Assembly (NCBI GenBank): GCA_020632925.1
Contig: JACKER010000034.1
Location: forward strand, 1 to 63,559
Direction: 5' to 3'
Source: Alphaproteobacteria bacterium
GTDB taxonomy: Bacteria; Myxococcota_A; UBA796; GCA-2862545
Length of the DNA stretch: 63,559 bases
The stretch's first letter is position 1. Each line of letters starts with the position of its first letter. A program made the translations under genes and the position numbers. This document shows, piece by piece, positions 8,674-16,048 of the stretch. Below the pieces are notes generated by a model. It was given only the letters and a program-made list of their open reading frames with translations, ran no database searches and was not told the origin of the DNA.

Positions 8674-10377
8674 TCAGCCTCCAGCCACCCGGAAGCCGAT
8701 GTGGGCGAGCCGGCTGTGGACGGGCCAGGCGGCGCGCGCCGTCACCAGCAGCGATCGGGGATCGTCGAAGATCCAGCCCGCACCACGCGTCGCGGCCGCC
8801 GCGGACCCCGCGTGGACCGGCCGTCGTGGGTCGAGCGTGGGACCGTTCCGCAGGAACTCGGGGTCGTCCTCGTCCCCCGTCCACTCCCCGACGTTGCCCA
8901 CCATGTCCTGGGCGCCGCAGGGAGATGCCCCCGCCGGCCGCGACCCCACCCGGTCGGTGCCCTGCCGGCCGAAACGCGCGAGCTCGGGCGTCGGGCTCGT
9001 CTGGCCCCAGGGATACCGCCGTCCGTCCGTGCCCCGCGCGGCCTTCTCCCACTCGGCCTCGGTCGGCAGCCGCAGTCCGAGCCAGCCGGCGTAGGCCGTC
9101 ACGTCCGCGTGCGAGACGTAGACCACCGGGTGCTCCCGCTGATCGACGGCCGGTCCGCTCGGATCGGGCCAGTGGTGCAGGAAGGACGTGGGGTCGTCCG
9201 GCGCGTAGCCGGTGGCCCGCAAGAACACGTGGTACTGGGCGTTGGTGACCGGGAAGCGGTCGATGGAGAACGCGTCCAGCCACACGCTGCGCCGTTCCTG
9301 CCCCATCGCGAACGGGCCCGCCTCCACCAGGAGCAGGTCGTGCCCGTTGCGCTGCGGCCCCACCGGGACCTCGCGAGCGACCGCGTCGACGTCCACGAGC
9401 TCGCGCAGCCGCTTCCGCGCGTGGGTCGCCGACGGAGGCCGGTCGTCGGGGCGCTTCGCGAGCAGGTCGAGCACGAAGCGCTCGAGCTCCTCCGACAGCT
9501 CGGGGCGCAGCGAGCGCAGCGAGGGCGGTGCCTGGCTCGTGTGCGCCATCATGAGCGCGAAGGGCTGCTCGTCCTCGAAGGGCGGACGCCCCGTGAGCAG
9601 CTCGAACAGCACCACGCCGAGCGCGTACAGGTCGGCGCGCGGGTCGATCGCCTCCCCGCGGACCTGCTCGGGCGACATGTACCGACAGGTCCCCAGCACC
9701 GCGCCGGTGAGGGTGTACGTCGTGCCCTCCAGCACCCGCGCGATGCCGAAGTCGATGATGCGGGGGTGGAGGCGTCCGTTCACCGTCGGCACCAACACGT
9801 TGCCCGGCTTGAGGTCGCGGTGGACCACGTTGCGCGCGTGCGCCGCCTCGAGCCCGGCGAGCAGCCCGTCGGCGATCTGACCGACCTCCTCGAGAGGCAT
9901 CGGACCGCGGTAGCGGGCGACGAGGTCCGCGAGCGTCGGAGCGTCCACGCGCTCCATCACCAGGGCCACCAACGCGTCGATCTCGACCACGTCGAGCACG
10001 GGAACCACGTTGGGGTGGCTCCAGCCCCGGCAGATCCGCCCCTCCCGGAGGAACCGCCTGCGGATGCCCTGGTCGCCGAGCAGGTTGACGTGGAGCACCT
10101 TCACCGCGACGTCGCGATCGAGGTGGGTGTCGGTGGCGGCATAGACCACGCTCATGCCGCCCTCGCCCAGCCGGCGGCCCAGCGTGTACGGCCCGATCCC
10201 GACACCGGGTGCGAGCACCCCCAGCGACGGCGTGCGCGACAGGACCCCGGTGACCGGACGTCTCGGGGAAGGCGGGGGTTCGTCGGGCATGATCACCGTC
10301 GGCTCGGCGCTCCCACACGACGGGCAGAGCGACGCGTCGTCGGGCACCTCACGACCGCACCAGGAGCAGTGACTCAC
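8674..10377 (-). CDS. Ser/Thr protein kinase fused to FGE-sulfatase-like domain, with zinc ribbon
   Basis: 567 residues from GTG 10377. An N-terminal zinc ribbon (CSWCG...CPSCG, residues 4-25) precedes a Hanks-type kinase: glycine loop GEGGMSVVYAA, VAVKVL lysine, HRDLKPGNVL catalytic loop, DFGIAR and SPEQ activation segment. From ~residue 325 to the end is a formylglycine-generating-enzyme-like (SUMF1) domain with AGPFAMG, FPVTNAQY, RLPTEAEWEKAARGTDGRRY and GNVGEWTGDE. No transmembrane helix is evident. In this family the FGE-like domain is often non-catalytic; I do not see the paired Cys of true FGE. Target unknown. Confidence 0.9.
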   Translation of the reverse strand: MSHCSWCGREVPDDASLCPSCGSAEPTVIMPDEPPPSPRRPVTGVLSRTPSLGVLAPGVGIGPYTLGRRLGEGGMSVVYAATDTHLDRDVAVKVLHVNLLGDQGIRRRFLREGRICRGWSHPNVVPVLDVVEIDALVALVMERVDAPTLADLVARYRGPMPLEEVGQIADGLLAGLEAAHARNVVHRDLKPGNVLVPTVNGRLHPRIIDFGIARVLEGTTYTLTGAVLGTCRYMSPEQVRGEAIDPRADLYALGVVLFELLTGRPPFEDEQPFALMMAHTSQAPPSLRSLRPELSEELERFVLDLLAKRPDDRPPSATHARKRLRELVDVDAVAREVPVGPQRNGHDLLLVEAGPFAMGQERRSVWLDAFSIDRFPVTNAQYHVFLRATGYAPDDPTSFLHHWPDPSGPAVDQREHPVVYVSHADVTAYAGWLGLRLPTEAEWEKAARGTDGRRYPWGQTSPTPELARFGRQGTDRVGSRPAGASPCGAQDMVGNVGEWTGDEDDPEFLRNGPTLDPRRPVHAGSAAAATRGAGWIFDDPRSLLVTARAAWPVHSRLAHIGFRVAGG

Positions 10378-10895
10378 GGCCCCACCATACCCGCAGCGGC
10401 CCTCGACGGACACGGTTGGACGCGCCGACCGGGTTGTCCACAGGGACCTGTGAACCAATTCTTTTCGTCCAATGTCCGAACGCCGACGATCGCGGTACCA
10501 CACCACCCGCCCCGACCTGCGATCCACAGCCGTTGGTGATCGGAAGACCCGGAGCTTCGCCGAACGTCGGGATCGAGGATCCGATCGTCCACAGGGCGAT
10601 CGGGCGGCCCGGCCCTCCGATCGGCCGTTTTCGGTGCTTGACCCGCGTGGATCGCGGCAGTACATCCGAGCGGCCGGGGTCACCCGGCGAGGCCGTTCGC
10701 GAGCCCTCCCATCCGGCCCGCGGCGGCCTCTTCCCCAACTCCCGGTCTTCCGGGTCCCGCCGCCAGGCCGGGGGGGCTCCTGCCCCCCGGTCCCCTTCCG
10801 CTCGAGCCGACAAGCCCTCCTGGCGCGTCCCCTCCCATCGGTGCCTGGCGACCGGCTCTCGACCGGGCGCCGACCTCCGTGCTACGCCCGTGACG
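10378..10895. other. 518-base non-coding region with DnaA-box-like cores and GC hairpin
   Basis: No convincing gene. Three same-strand TCCACA cores occur at 10434-10442 (TTGTCCACA, the actinobacterial-style DnaA box), 10520-10528 (CGATCCACA) and 10585-10593 (TCGTCCACA). A perfect 8-bp hairpin lies at 10768-10775 / 10783-10790 with a 7-base loop, and a 5-bp hairpin at 10741-10754. The segment near 10450-10475 is AT-richer than its surroundings and may hold a promoter. It separates the divergent kinase gene and the 10896 gene. Confidence 0.4.
10768..10790. other. GC-rich perfect hairpin
   Basis: CCGGGGGG pairs with CCCCCCGG across a 7-base loop, about 105 bases before the next start codon. There is no T-tract, so a classical intrinsic terminator is doubtful; it could be a leader structure of the downstream gene. 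Confidence 0.4.
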
Positions 10896-12272
10896 ATGGT
10901 TCGGCTGCGCAACCCGTGGTTCGTCCTCGCCCTCGGCGGGGTCCTGGTGCTCGCCGGGGCGGCCGCGGCCTTCTCCGGGCCGGGGGAGCGCTGGCGCCGG
11001 TGGCGGTGGACGACCATCGCGCAGACCCCGCTCGACGACCAGGATCGCGCCGCGCTCGCGGCCTGCGACGCCGTCGCGGGCTGGGAGGTCTGGCTGAAGG
11101 TGCTCCAATCGGCTCCCGACCTCCCGTGTGGAGAGGCCTGGGCGGCCACCGGCCTGGCGCAGCACGCCGAGCACGAGCTCCGCGCGACCTGGATGGCCGA
11201 GGCCGCAGCGGGCGGCACCGTCGACACCCGGATGCGCGTGGCGACCGGGCTGCTGCTGGCGGGACACACGCCCGCGGAGGAGCCCGCCTGGCTCTGGCAC
11301 GAGCTGCCCGAGCGGAGCGCCGACGCCTGGATCGCAGCCACGTCGGTGCAGCCCGTCGCACTCCAGCTCGGGCCAGCCGTCGACGCGCTCGCGACGGTGA
11401 ACGCGATGGCGCCGGGCGACCCGGAGCTCGCGGCGGGCGTCCCTCTCCTGCGGTGGCTCGCGTCCACCGAGGACCCGCGGGCCGTGGCCGAGGTCGAGGA
11501 GGCGGTGACCCGCCTGACGCAGGTGGACGCAGCCCTCGCGAAGGAGCTGGCGGATCGCGGCGCACGAGGCCTGCCCGTCGGGCGCCCCCCGATCCCCGGT
11601 CGCTCCTTCCTGGCGGCCGGATGTACGGGGGAGACCTGCCTCCCCGAGCGGCTGGCGGTCCTCGACGCCATCCTGGCGGATCCGGGCGAGGGCCCCCCTC
11701 CATCCCCCGTCGAGCCCCCGTCGCCCGATCCGGAGCTCGAGCGACTGGTGGGCGAGGACGCGCCGCTGCTCGGCTGGCAGCTCCTCGCGCTCCAGGCCTG
11801 GATCGCCGCCGCCCCCGATCCCGACGCGCGGCTCGCCTCGCTGCTCGCGCGACCTGCGACCGGCCCGCTCGCGCGGCTGGCCTGGGACGGCTCCGGGCCA
11901 CCCTACGTGGTGGCGCTCCTCGCGACGAGGCTGCGCTCGCCCTCACCCGTGGTTCGCTCCGACCGCGCGGACGCCGTGCTGGTCGAGCTCGGCGAGCGCT
12001 CCGTCCTCCGCACCTGCACGGCTGGGACGTCCGCCGGGGACGGGTGGCCCGCGCTCGGGCCGGATCCGTTGCTGGCCAGGGCCTGGATGGAGCTCGCGGA
12101 GGACGAACCGTCGCAGCGCGCGTGGGTGCGGGCTCGGGCCCGACGGCTCGATCCGTCGCTGGCGGCCCCGGAGCCCACCGGCGACCCGCTCGCGTTCCGC
12201 ATCGGCGCGATGCTCGCGCCTCCGCCCGCCGACGCGACGTTCGCGGACCAGGGGTGGTGCGGCCGTCAGTGA
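10896..12272 (+). CDS. membrane-anchored or secreted protein of unknown function
   Basis: 458 residues from ATG 10896 (in-frame GTG at 10890 is an alternative). One hydrophobic N-terminal segment (NPWFVLALGGVLVLAGAAAAF) suggests a membrane anchor or uncleaved signal. The rest is Ala/Leu/Trp/Pro-rich and helical, with no recognised catalytic motif; a HEAT- or TPR-like solenoid is possible but not demonstrable by eye. Its stop overlaps the stop region of the convergent small gene by 7 bases. Confidence 0.7.
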   Translation: MVRLRNPWFVLALGGVLVLAGAAAAFSGPGERWRRWRWTTIAQTPLDDQDRAALAACDAVAGWEVWLKVLQSAPDLPCGEAWAATGLAQHAEHELRATWMAEAAAGGTVDTRMRVATGLLLAGHTPAEEPAWLWHELPERSADAWIAATSVQPVALQLGPAVDALATVNAMAPGDPELAAGVPLLRWLASTEDPRAVAEVEEAVTRLTQVDAALAKELADRGARGLPVGRPPIPGRSFLAAGCTGETCLPERLAVLDAILADPGEGPPPSPVEPPSPDPELERLVGEDAPLLGWQLLALQAWIAAAPDPDARLASLLARPATGPLARLAWDGSGPPYVVALLATRLRSPSPVVRSDRADAVLVELGERSVLRTCTAGTSAGDGWPALGPDPLLARAWMELAEDEPSQRAWVRARARRLDPSLAAPEPTGDPLAFRIGAMLAPPPADATFADQGWCGRQ

Positions 12273-12562
12273 ACCGGGACCACGCAGACCGTGGTCCACG
12301 CCTCCACCGTGCCCGAGGCCTTCACGACGACGTCGGTGTCCACGTCGTCCAGACGCCAACCCTGGTCCTCCTGCTCGATCACCCAGTGACCGAGCGGCGA
12401 GGTGCCGTCGCGGGTGTCCACCGCCGACGCCGGATCGTGGGCGAAGCCCTGGCACCGGACCCGACCCGGACGCTCCTCGGCGCCGTCCGCGCGGCCTCCC
12501 GCCGCCAGACCCAGGACCAGCCCGACGACCCCGATCACCGCCCACCATCGTGCGTCGCGCAT
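12266..12562 (-). CDS. small secreted protein of unknown function
   Basis: 98 residues from ATG 12562 with a clear signal peptide (WWAVIGVVGLVLGLAAGGRADG). The mature ~70 residues contain two Cys (VRCQGF and TTVCVVP) that could form a disulfide and read as a small beta protein. No homology recognised. Convergent with the 10896 gene and divergent from the clamp-motif gene at 12693. Confidence 0.65.
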   Translation of the reverse strand: MRDARWWAVIGVVGLVLGLAAGGRADGAEERPGRVRCQGFAHDPASAVDTRDGTSPLGHWVIEQEDQGWRLDDVDTDVVVKASGTVEAWTTVCVVPVH

Positions 12563-12612
12563 TCGACCTCCGTGTCGAACGTAGGGTGTTCCGGCCCGCG
12601 CGACCATGCGGA

Positions 12613-12676
12613 CATTTTTTGGTCGTATGGATCCATTTTTGTGTAGACGACCGTTCAGGTGTTCAGTATGTTCAGG
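12613..12676 (+). promoter_or_regulatory. AT-rich promoter region with three GTTCAG direct repeats
   Basis: A run that is AT-rich for this genome (T6 and T5 tracts, 12613-12641) is followed by GTTCAG at 12653-12658, 12661-12666 and 12670-12675, spaced 8 and 9 bases. GTTCAG is also the conserved half of the published Myxococcus xanthus LexA motif (CTRHAMRYBYGTTCAGS), so SOS-type control of the next gene is plausible. The direct-repeat layout is not the canonical palindrome. Confidence 0.45.
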
Positions 12677-12692
12677 GTGTCGGGAGGGCGAC

Positions 12693-13139
12693 ATGGCATC
12701 ACCGCTCATCAAGGCCATCGTGAAGGGGATCGAGCCGGTGCCGGGCGTGTTCTCGGGCCGCGGTTCCGTGGCCTTCGAGGTGATCCGCGAGGGCGAGTTC
12801 GCCGGGATCCGGATGGGTGTGGGAGACGTGCTGGTCTGCCGGGGCGATGCCCGGCAGGGCGACCACACGGTGCTCGTGGCACAGGGCCTGGGGCGTCCGC
12901 GGCTGGGGAGCCGTCGTGGCGGGCGCTGGCTCGGTGACGCGGGCGAGCCGTGCGCGGAGGAGCGCTGGCGGTCCGCCGGGAAGCTCGTCGCGCGCTGCCG
13001 CAGGACGCGGCAGGGCTGGATCGCCGACCTGCTCGACCCGGTGTGGGCGGGTGAGCAGGCGCCGGCCGTCTCCCAGGCTCCGGTGCCGATGGAGGCGCCG
13101 CAGCCCACCGCCGCGCAGCTGTCGCTCTTCGCCGCCTGA
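12693..13139 (+). CDS. S24/LexA-fold-like protein with C-terminal beta-clamp-binding motif
   Basis: 148 residues from ATG 12693, preceded by GGGAGGG. Residues ~20-110 can be laid on the LexA/UmuD C-terminal domain: FEVIREGEFAGIRMGVGDVL matches the strand around the catalytic Ser and the following GD turn, then ARQGDHTVLVAQG and a closing AGKLVARCRR strand. The catalytic Ser position is not Ser (REGEF instead of GxSM) and the dyad Lys is not evident, so self-cleavage is unlikely. After a Pro/Ala-rich linker the protein ends QLSLFAA, the consensus QL[SD]LF pentapeptide that docks on the DNA polymerase beta clamp. Role in SOS or translesion synthesis is inference. Confidence 0.7.
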   Translation: MASPLIKAIVKGIEPVPGVFSGRGSVAFEVIREGEFAGIRMGVGDVLVCRGDARQGDHTVLVAQGLGRPRLGSRRGGRWLGDAGEPCAEERWRSAGKLVARCRRTRQGWIADLLDPVWAGEQAPAVSQAPVPMEAPQPTAAQLSLFAA

Positions 13140-13144
13140 GCGCG

Positions 13145-13948
13145 TCAGTCGCGCGGGTGGGCGTCGAGCGCGGCGCGCATCGCTCGGATCCGCTCCACGT
13201 CGAGCGGTGCGTCCAGATCCTGGTCGCGATGCAGCCACGTCCCCACGATCGCGCCCTGGAGCGGCGGGAAGTCGCGCAGGCGCTCGGGCGTCGTCCCGCT
13301 CCCGAGCCACACCGGGACCCGCGGCAAGGCGGACCTTAACCGGCGGACGCGGTCCGGATCGGTCGGGCGACCCGTGCCCGCGCCCGACACCACGAGCACG
13401 TCGGCGCCCCCGCGCAGCGCCGTGTCCCGCGCCACGTCCTCGAGGACGGGCTCGCCGAGCGGGACCGCGTGCTTGACCAGCACGTCCGCGACGATGCCGA
13501 CCGAGGCACCCAGGCGGTTGCGCTCGAGCAGCGTCTGGCGGGCGCGCCCCTCGATCAGCCCCTGGTCCGTGACCATCGCCCCCACGTGGACGTTGACGCG
13601 GACGAAGCTCGAACCGGTGGCAGCCGCGATCGCGAGCGCGGCCAGCGCGTCGTTGCGCAGCACGTTCACACCCACCCGGAGCGTGGGCGCCGCAGCGCGC
13701 ACCGCGCCCACCAGGCGGGTCATGGCAGCGACGGTGGCCGGGGCGACGTGATCGGCGTCGAACGGAGCGTCCCCCAGGTTCTCCACGATCACGGCGTCTG
13801 CACCACCGGACACGAGCGCGCGCGCGTCCTCGATCGCGCGACGCTCCACCGCGTCGAGCCCCGGGCCCGTGCGCGGAGCCCCGGGCAGCGGGAGCAGGTG
13901 CACGACACCGATCAACCAGGGCCGCTCACCGGCCCACCAGCTCTCCAC
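13145..13948 (-). CDS. BtpA/SgcQ family (beta/alpha)8 protein
   Basis: 267 residues. GTG 13948 is chosen because GAGGAGGGA lies directly upstream. The BtpA family shows through GVVHLLPLPGAPR near the start, ADAVIVENLGDAPF, VGVNVLRNDALAALAIA, FVRVNVHVGAMVTDQG and the ending GAIVGTWLH. BtpA was described in cyanobacterial photosystem I stability, but most homologues are of unknown function and have a TIM-barrel fold. Last gene of the minus-strand lipoprotein operon (26-base gap). Confidence 0.85.
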   Translation of the reverse strand: MESWWAGERPWLIGVVHLLPLPGAPRTGPGLDAVERRAIEDARALVSGGADAVIVENLGDAPFDADHVAPATVAAMTRLVGAVRAAAPTLRVGVNVLRNDALAALAIAAATGSSFVRVNVHVGAMVTDQGLIEGRARQTLLERNRLGASVGIVADVLVKHAVPLGEPVLEDVARDTALRGGADVLVVSGAGTGRPTDPDRVRRLRSALPRVPVWLGSGTTPERLRDFPPLQGAIVGTWLHRDQDLDAPLDVERIRAMRAALDAHPRD

Positions 13949-13974
13949 GAGTCCCTCCTCGGTGCGCGCCAACG

Positions 13975-14625
13975 TCAGGGGAGCGGCAGCAGGTAGACCG
14001 CGTGCAGCTCGTACTCCCCATCCTCCACCGGCGGGGCCGCGACCGGAACGCCGGTCCCCGACCACTGGTCGGCCGTCCCCCCGAGGCCCACCGTCCACAC
14101 GGTGCCCCCGTCGAACTCGCGCACGAGCAGGCTGTACGCCGTGGCGGCGGTCCAGTCGTGCTCGAAGGCGGCTGCGTCCAGCGCGGGGTCGTACGGCGCG
14201 AGCCCGATCCAGAGCGCGCGCGAAGGCCACGCCGAGCACGGCTCGCTCGTGGGGACCCCGTCGTCCAGGTCGGCGCGCCAGAAGGCCAGGGCGTCGGGCG
14301 GACCGTCCGTCGCGTCCGCCATCGCGGACACCGCCACGTCCAGCTGGCACACGAGCGCGGTGTCGGCGTCCCACAACGACACGACCAGGCTCGACCCCGC
14401 CACGTCCGGTGCCCCGTAGGTCACGTTCACGACGCCGTCGAAGCTCCACCATGCGGGCGCCACCTCGGTCGAGGTGGGGGCCCCGGAGTCCGAGTCGGTG
14501 GTGGGGTTCGTGGTGTACCCGTCCAAGGTGCCCGCGTCGGAGAACCTCGGTTCCCCACCGCCGCATGCCACCAGCATCGGCAGGAACGCGACCGCGGTCA
14601 TGGACGGGGTCCGACGCATCCTCAT
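13975..14625 (-). CDS. lipoprotein of unknown function
   Basis: 216 residues starting MRMRRTPSM from ATG 14625 with GGAGG 8 bases upstream. The signal ends in a lipobox (MLVAC). A Thr/Ser/Asp-rich linker (about residues 30-52) follows, then a ~160-residue domain with two Cys, TVWTVGLGG and a terminal EYELHAVYLLP strand. Its length and composition resemble the next two upstream lipoproteins, but I cannot show homology by eye. Probably outer-membrane anchored. Confidence 0.72.
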   Translation of the reverse strand: MRMRRTPSMTAVAFLPMLVACGGGEPRFSDAGTLDGYTTNPTTDSDSGAPTSTEVAPAWWSFDGVVNVTYGAPDVAGSSLVVSLWDADTALVCQLDVAVSAMADATDGPPDALAFWRADLDDGVPTSEPCSAWPSRALWIGLAPYDPALDAAAFEHDWTAATAYSLLVREFDGGTVWTVGLGGTADQWSGTGVPVAAPPVEDGEYELHAVYLLPLP

Positions 14626-14744
14626 CGTCCTCCACCTATCCGACAGTGCATCGCGCGTGCCAGCACCGCCGAGCACGGAGGCGACGCGATCTTCCGCCGC
14701 GAGGTCCACCACGCCCACGTCGGATCGCGACGTCGGGGTCGCGG

Positions 14745-15257
14745 TCAGAGCGGGAACGCAGCGTCGGGGACGAGCTGGTACGGGTCCGTGCCGTTCCACC
14801 CGAGCTGACCTGCTCCGCCGTGGTCCAGGGCCTCGGTCCAGCTCTGGCCGTACACCTCCCAGCCGCTGCCGTAGTCGGCGTACGTCTCCGAGGTGAAGCC
14901 GGGCCAGGGCACCTCGCCAGCGGCCGGCGCACCGATGGCGAGCCGGTGGAGCGAGAGGAACAAGGGGTCGTCCGCGAGCGTCCCCGGGCAGTCCGTCTCC
15001 ACGGGGGTGGGCGTGAGCTCGAAGGCCACGACACAGCCCTCGATGTCGCAGTCCACCGCTGGCCCGTCGAGTGCCACCACCACGCCGCACACGTAGTACC
15101 GGTCCTTCCCGTTGCGCTGCCACTTCGGGCCGTGGATCTGCCACGTCTCGAAGCCGTGTGCGCCGCCGTCCTCGGTCGGCTCGAGCCAGATCGGGTCCCA
15201 CGCCCACGTGGGGGTGAGGTCGGGCGCGCAGCCCAGCCACGATGCGAACAGCCACAT
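14745..15257 (-). CDS. small lipoprotein of unknown function
   Basis: 170 residues from ATG 15257; GTG 15263 overlaps the upstream stop by 4 bases (GTGA) and is the alternative. A short signal MWLFASWLGC carries a lipobox-like Cys10. Cys pairs (YYVCGVV, VDCDIEGCVVAF, ETDCPG) suggest disulfides and periplasmic location. Function unknown. Third gene of a coupled operon with the TPR-like and 15260 genes. Confidence 0.68.
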   Translation of the reverse strand: MWLFASWLGCAPDLTPTWAWDPIWLEPTEDGGAHGFETWQIHGPKWQRNGKDRYYVCGVVVALDGPAVDCDIEGCVVAFELTPTPVETDCPGTLADDPLFLSLHRLAIGAPAAGEVPWPGFTSETYADYGSGWEVYGQSWTEALDHGGAGQLGWNGTDPYQLVPDAAFPL

Positions 15258-15259
15258 GG

Positions 15260-16048
15260 TCACTGCGCCAGGAGGTCGCCGGGCGCGAACGTCCCGAGCG
15301 ACAGCTCGTAGTAGCCGGTGGGAGGTCCGTCGACGCCCGCGATCGTCGTCGCGAGCATCGGCACCGGAATCCCGACGGCGTCGACCTCGCGCTCGAAGTT
15401 GGCCGTCACCTCGAAGCCCACGGCGAACCCCGGGGACCACCCGTCGTCGAGCCCGGTCAGCGCGTCCGACCGGACGGCCGCCCCCACCGCGTACGGCTCG
15501 AGCCCGGCCCACCCGGCCTTCCCGAGCTCCGCCAGCAGCGCCTCGCGGACCCCGTCCTGGAGCGGGCCGACCGAGGCGCCCCAGGTGAAGCGCGACACCG
15601 CAGCGCCCACGTCTCCGCTGAAGACGCCGGGCACCCCATAGAACCGACAGCCATCCACCACCGTGGCGCCCGGGGGTGCGTCCAGCCCGATCCAACCGCC
15701 GTGCTCCTCCACCCAACCGGCCACGGGCATCGGGTCCTCGAACAACAGCCGCACGGTGCAGGAGTTGCGCTCGTCCGGCGTCCCCGAGGTGATCGCGTCC
15801 GTGTCCAGCAGCACGACGTCGATCTCCATCGGCTGCCAGCCGAGATCGTGGTCGGCCGTCATCCGCAGCTGCTCGCTCGACGCGTCCCAGCCGAAGCTCG
15901 CGCGCACGGCGAAGGCCGCGGCGTCGACGTACCCGCCGTCGGGAGCGGTGTCCTCCGGCGTGGCACCCGTGTGGACCTCCGTCGAGCGGTCCGTGTTCGC
16001 CGTGGGTGTCGTCGGTGCCCCGGCGCAGGCCATCAACGCGAGGATCAT
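15260..16048 (-). CDS. lipoprotein of unknown function
   Basis: 262 residues from ATG 16048, which shares one base with the upstream stop (TGATG). MILALMACAG gives a very short lipoprotein signal; Thr-rich linker, then a strand-rich domain with WEVDAVGIPVP-like and DGPPTGYYELSLGTF segments. Two Cys (NSCTVRLL, DGCRFYGVPG). Unknown function; co-translated with its neighbours. Confidence 0.7.
   Translation of the reverse strand: MILALMACAGAPTTPTANTDRSTEVHTGATPEDTAPDGGYVDAAAFAVRASFGWDASSEQLRMTADHDLGWQPMEIDVVLLDTDAITSGTPDERNSCTVRLLFEDPMPVAGWVEEHGGWIGLDAPPGATVVDGCRFYGVPGVFSGDVGAAVSRFTWGASVGPLQDGVREALLAELGKAGWAGLEPYAVGAAVRSDALTGLDDGWSPGFAVGFEVTANFEREVDAVGIPVPMLATTIAGVDGPPTGYYELSLGTFAPGDLLAQ

Noticed and set aside
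5291..9094. A 1267-codon open frame on the plus strand across the cytochrome and kinase genes
   Set aside because: It is the antisense shadow of two well-supported minus-strand genes in very GC-rich DNA; its product is Arg/Gly/Ala-rich with no domain.
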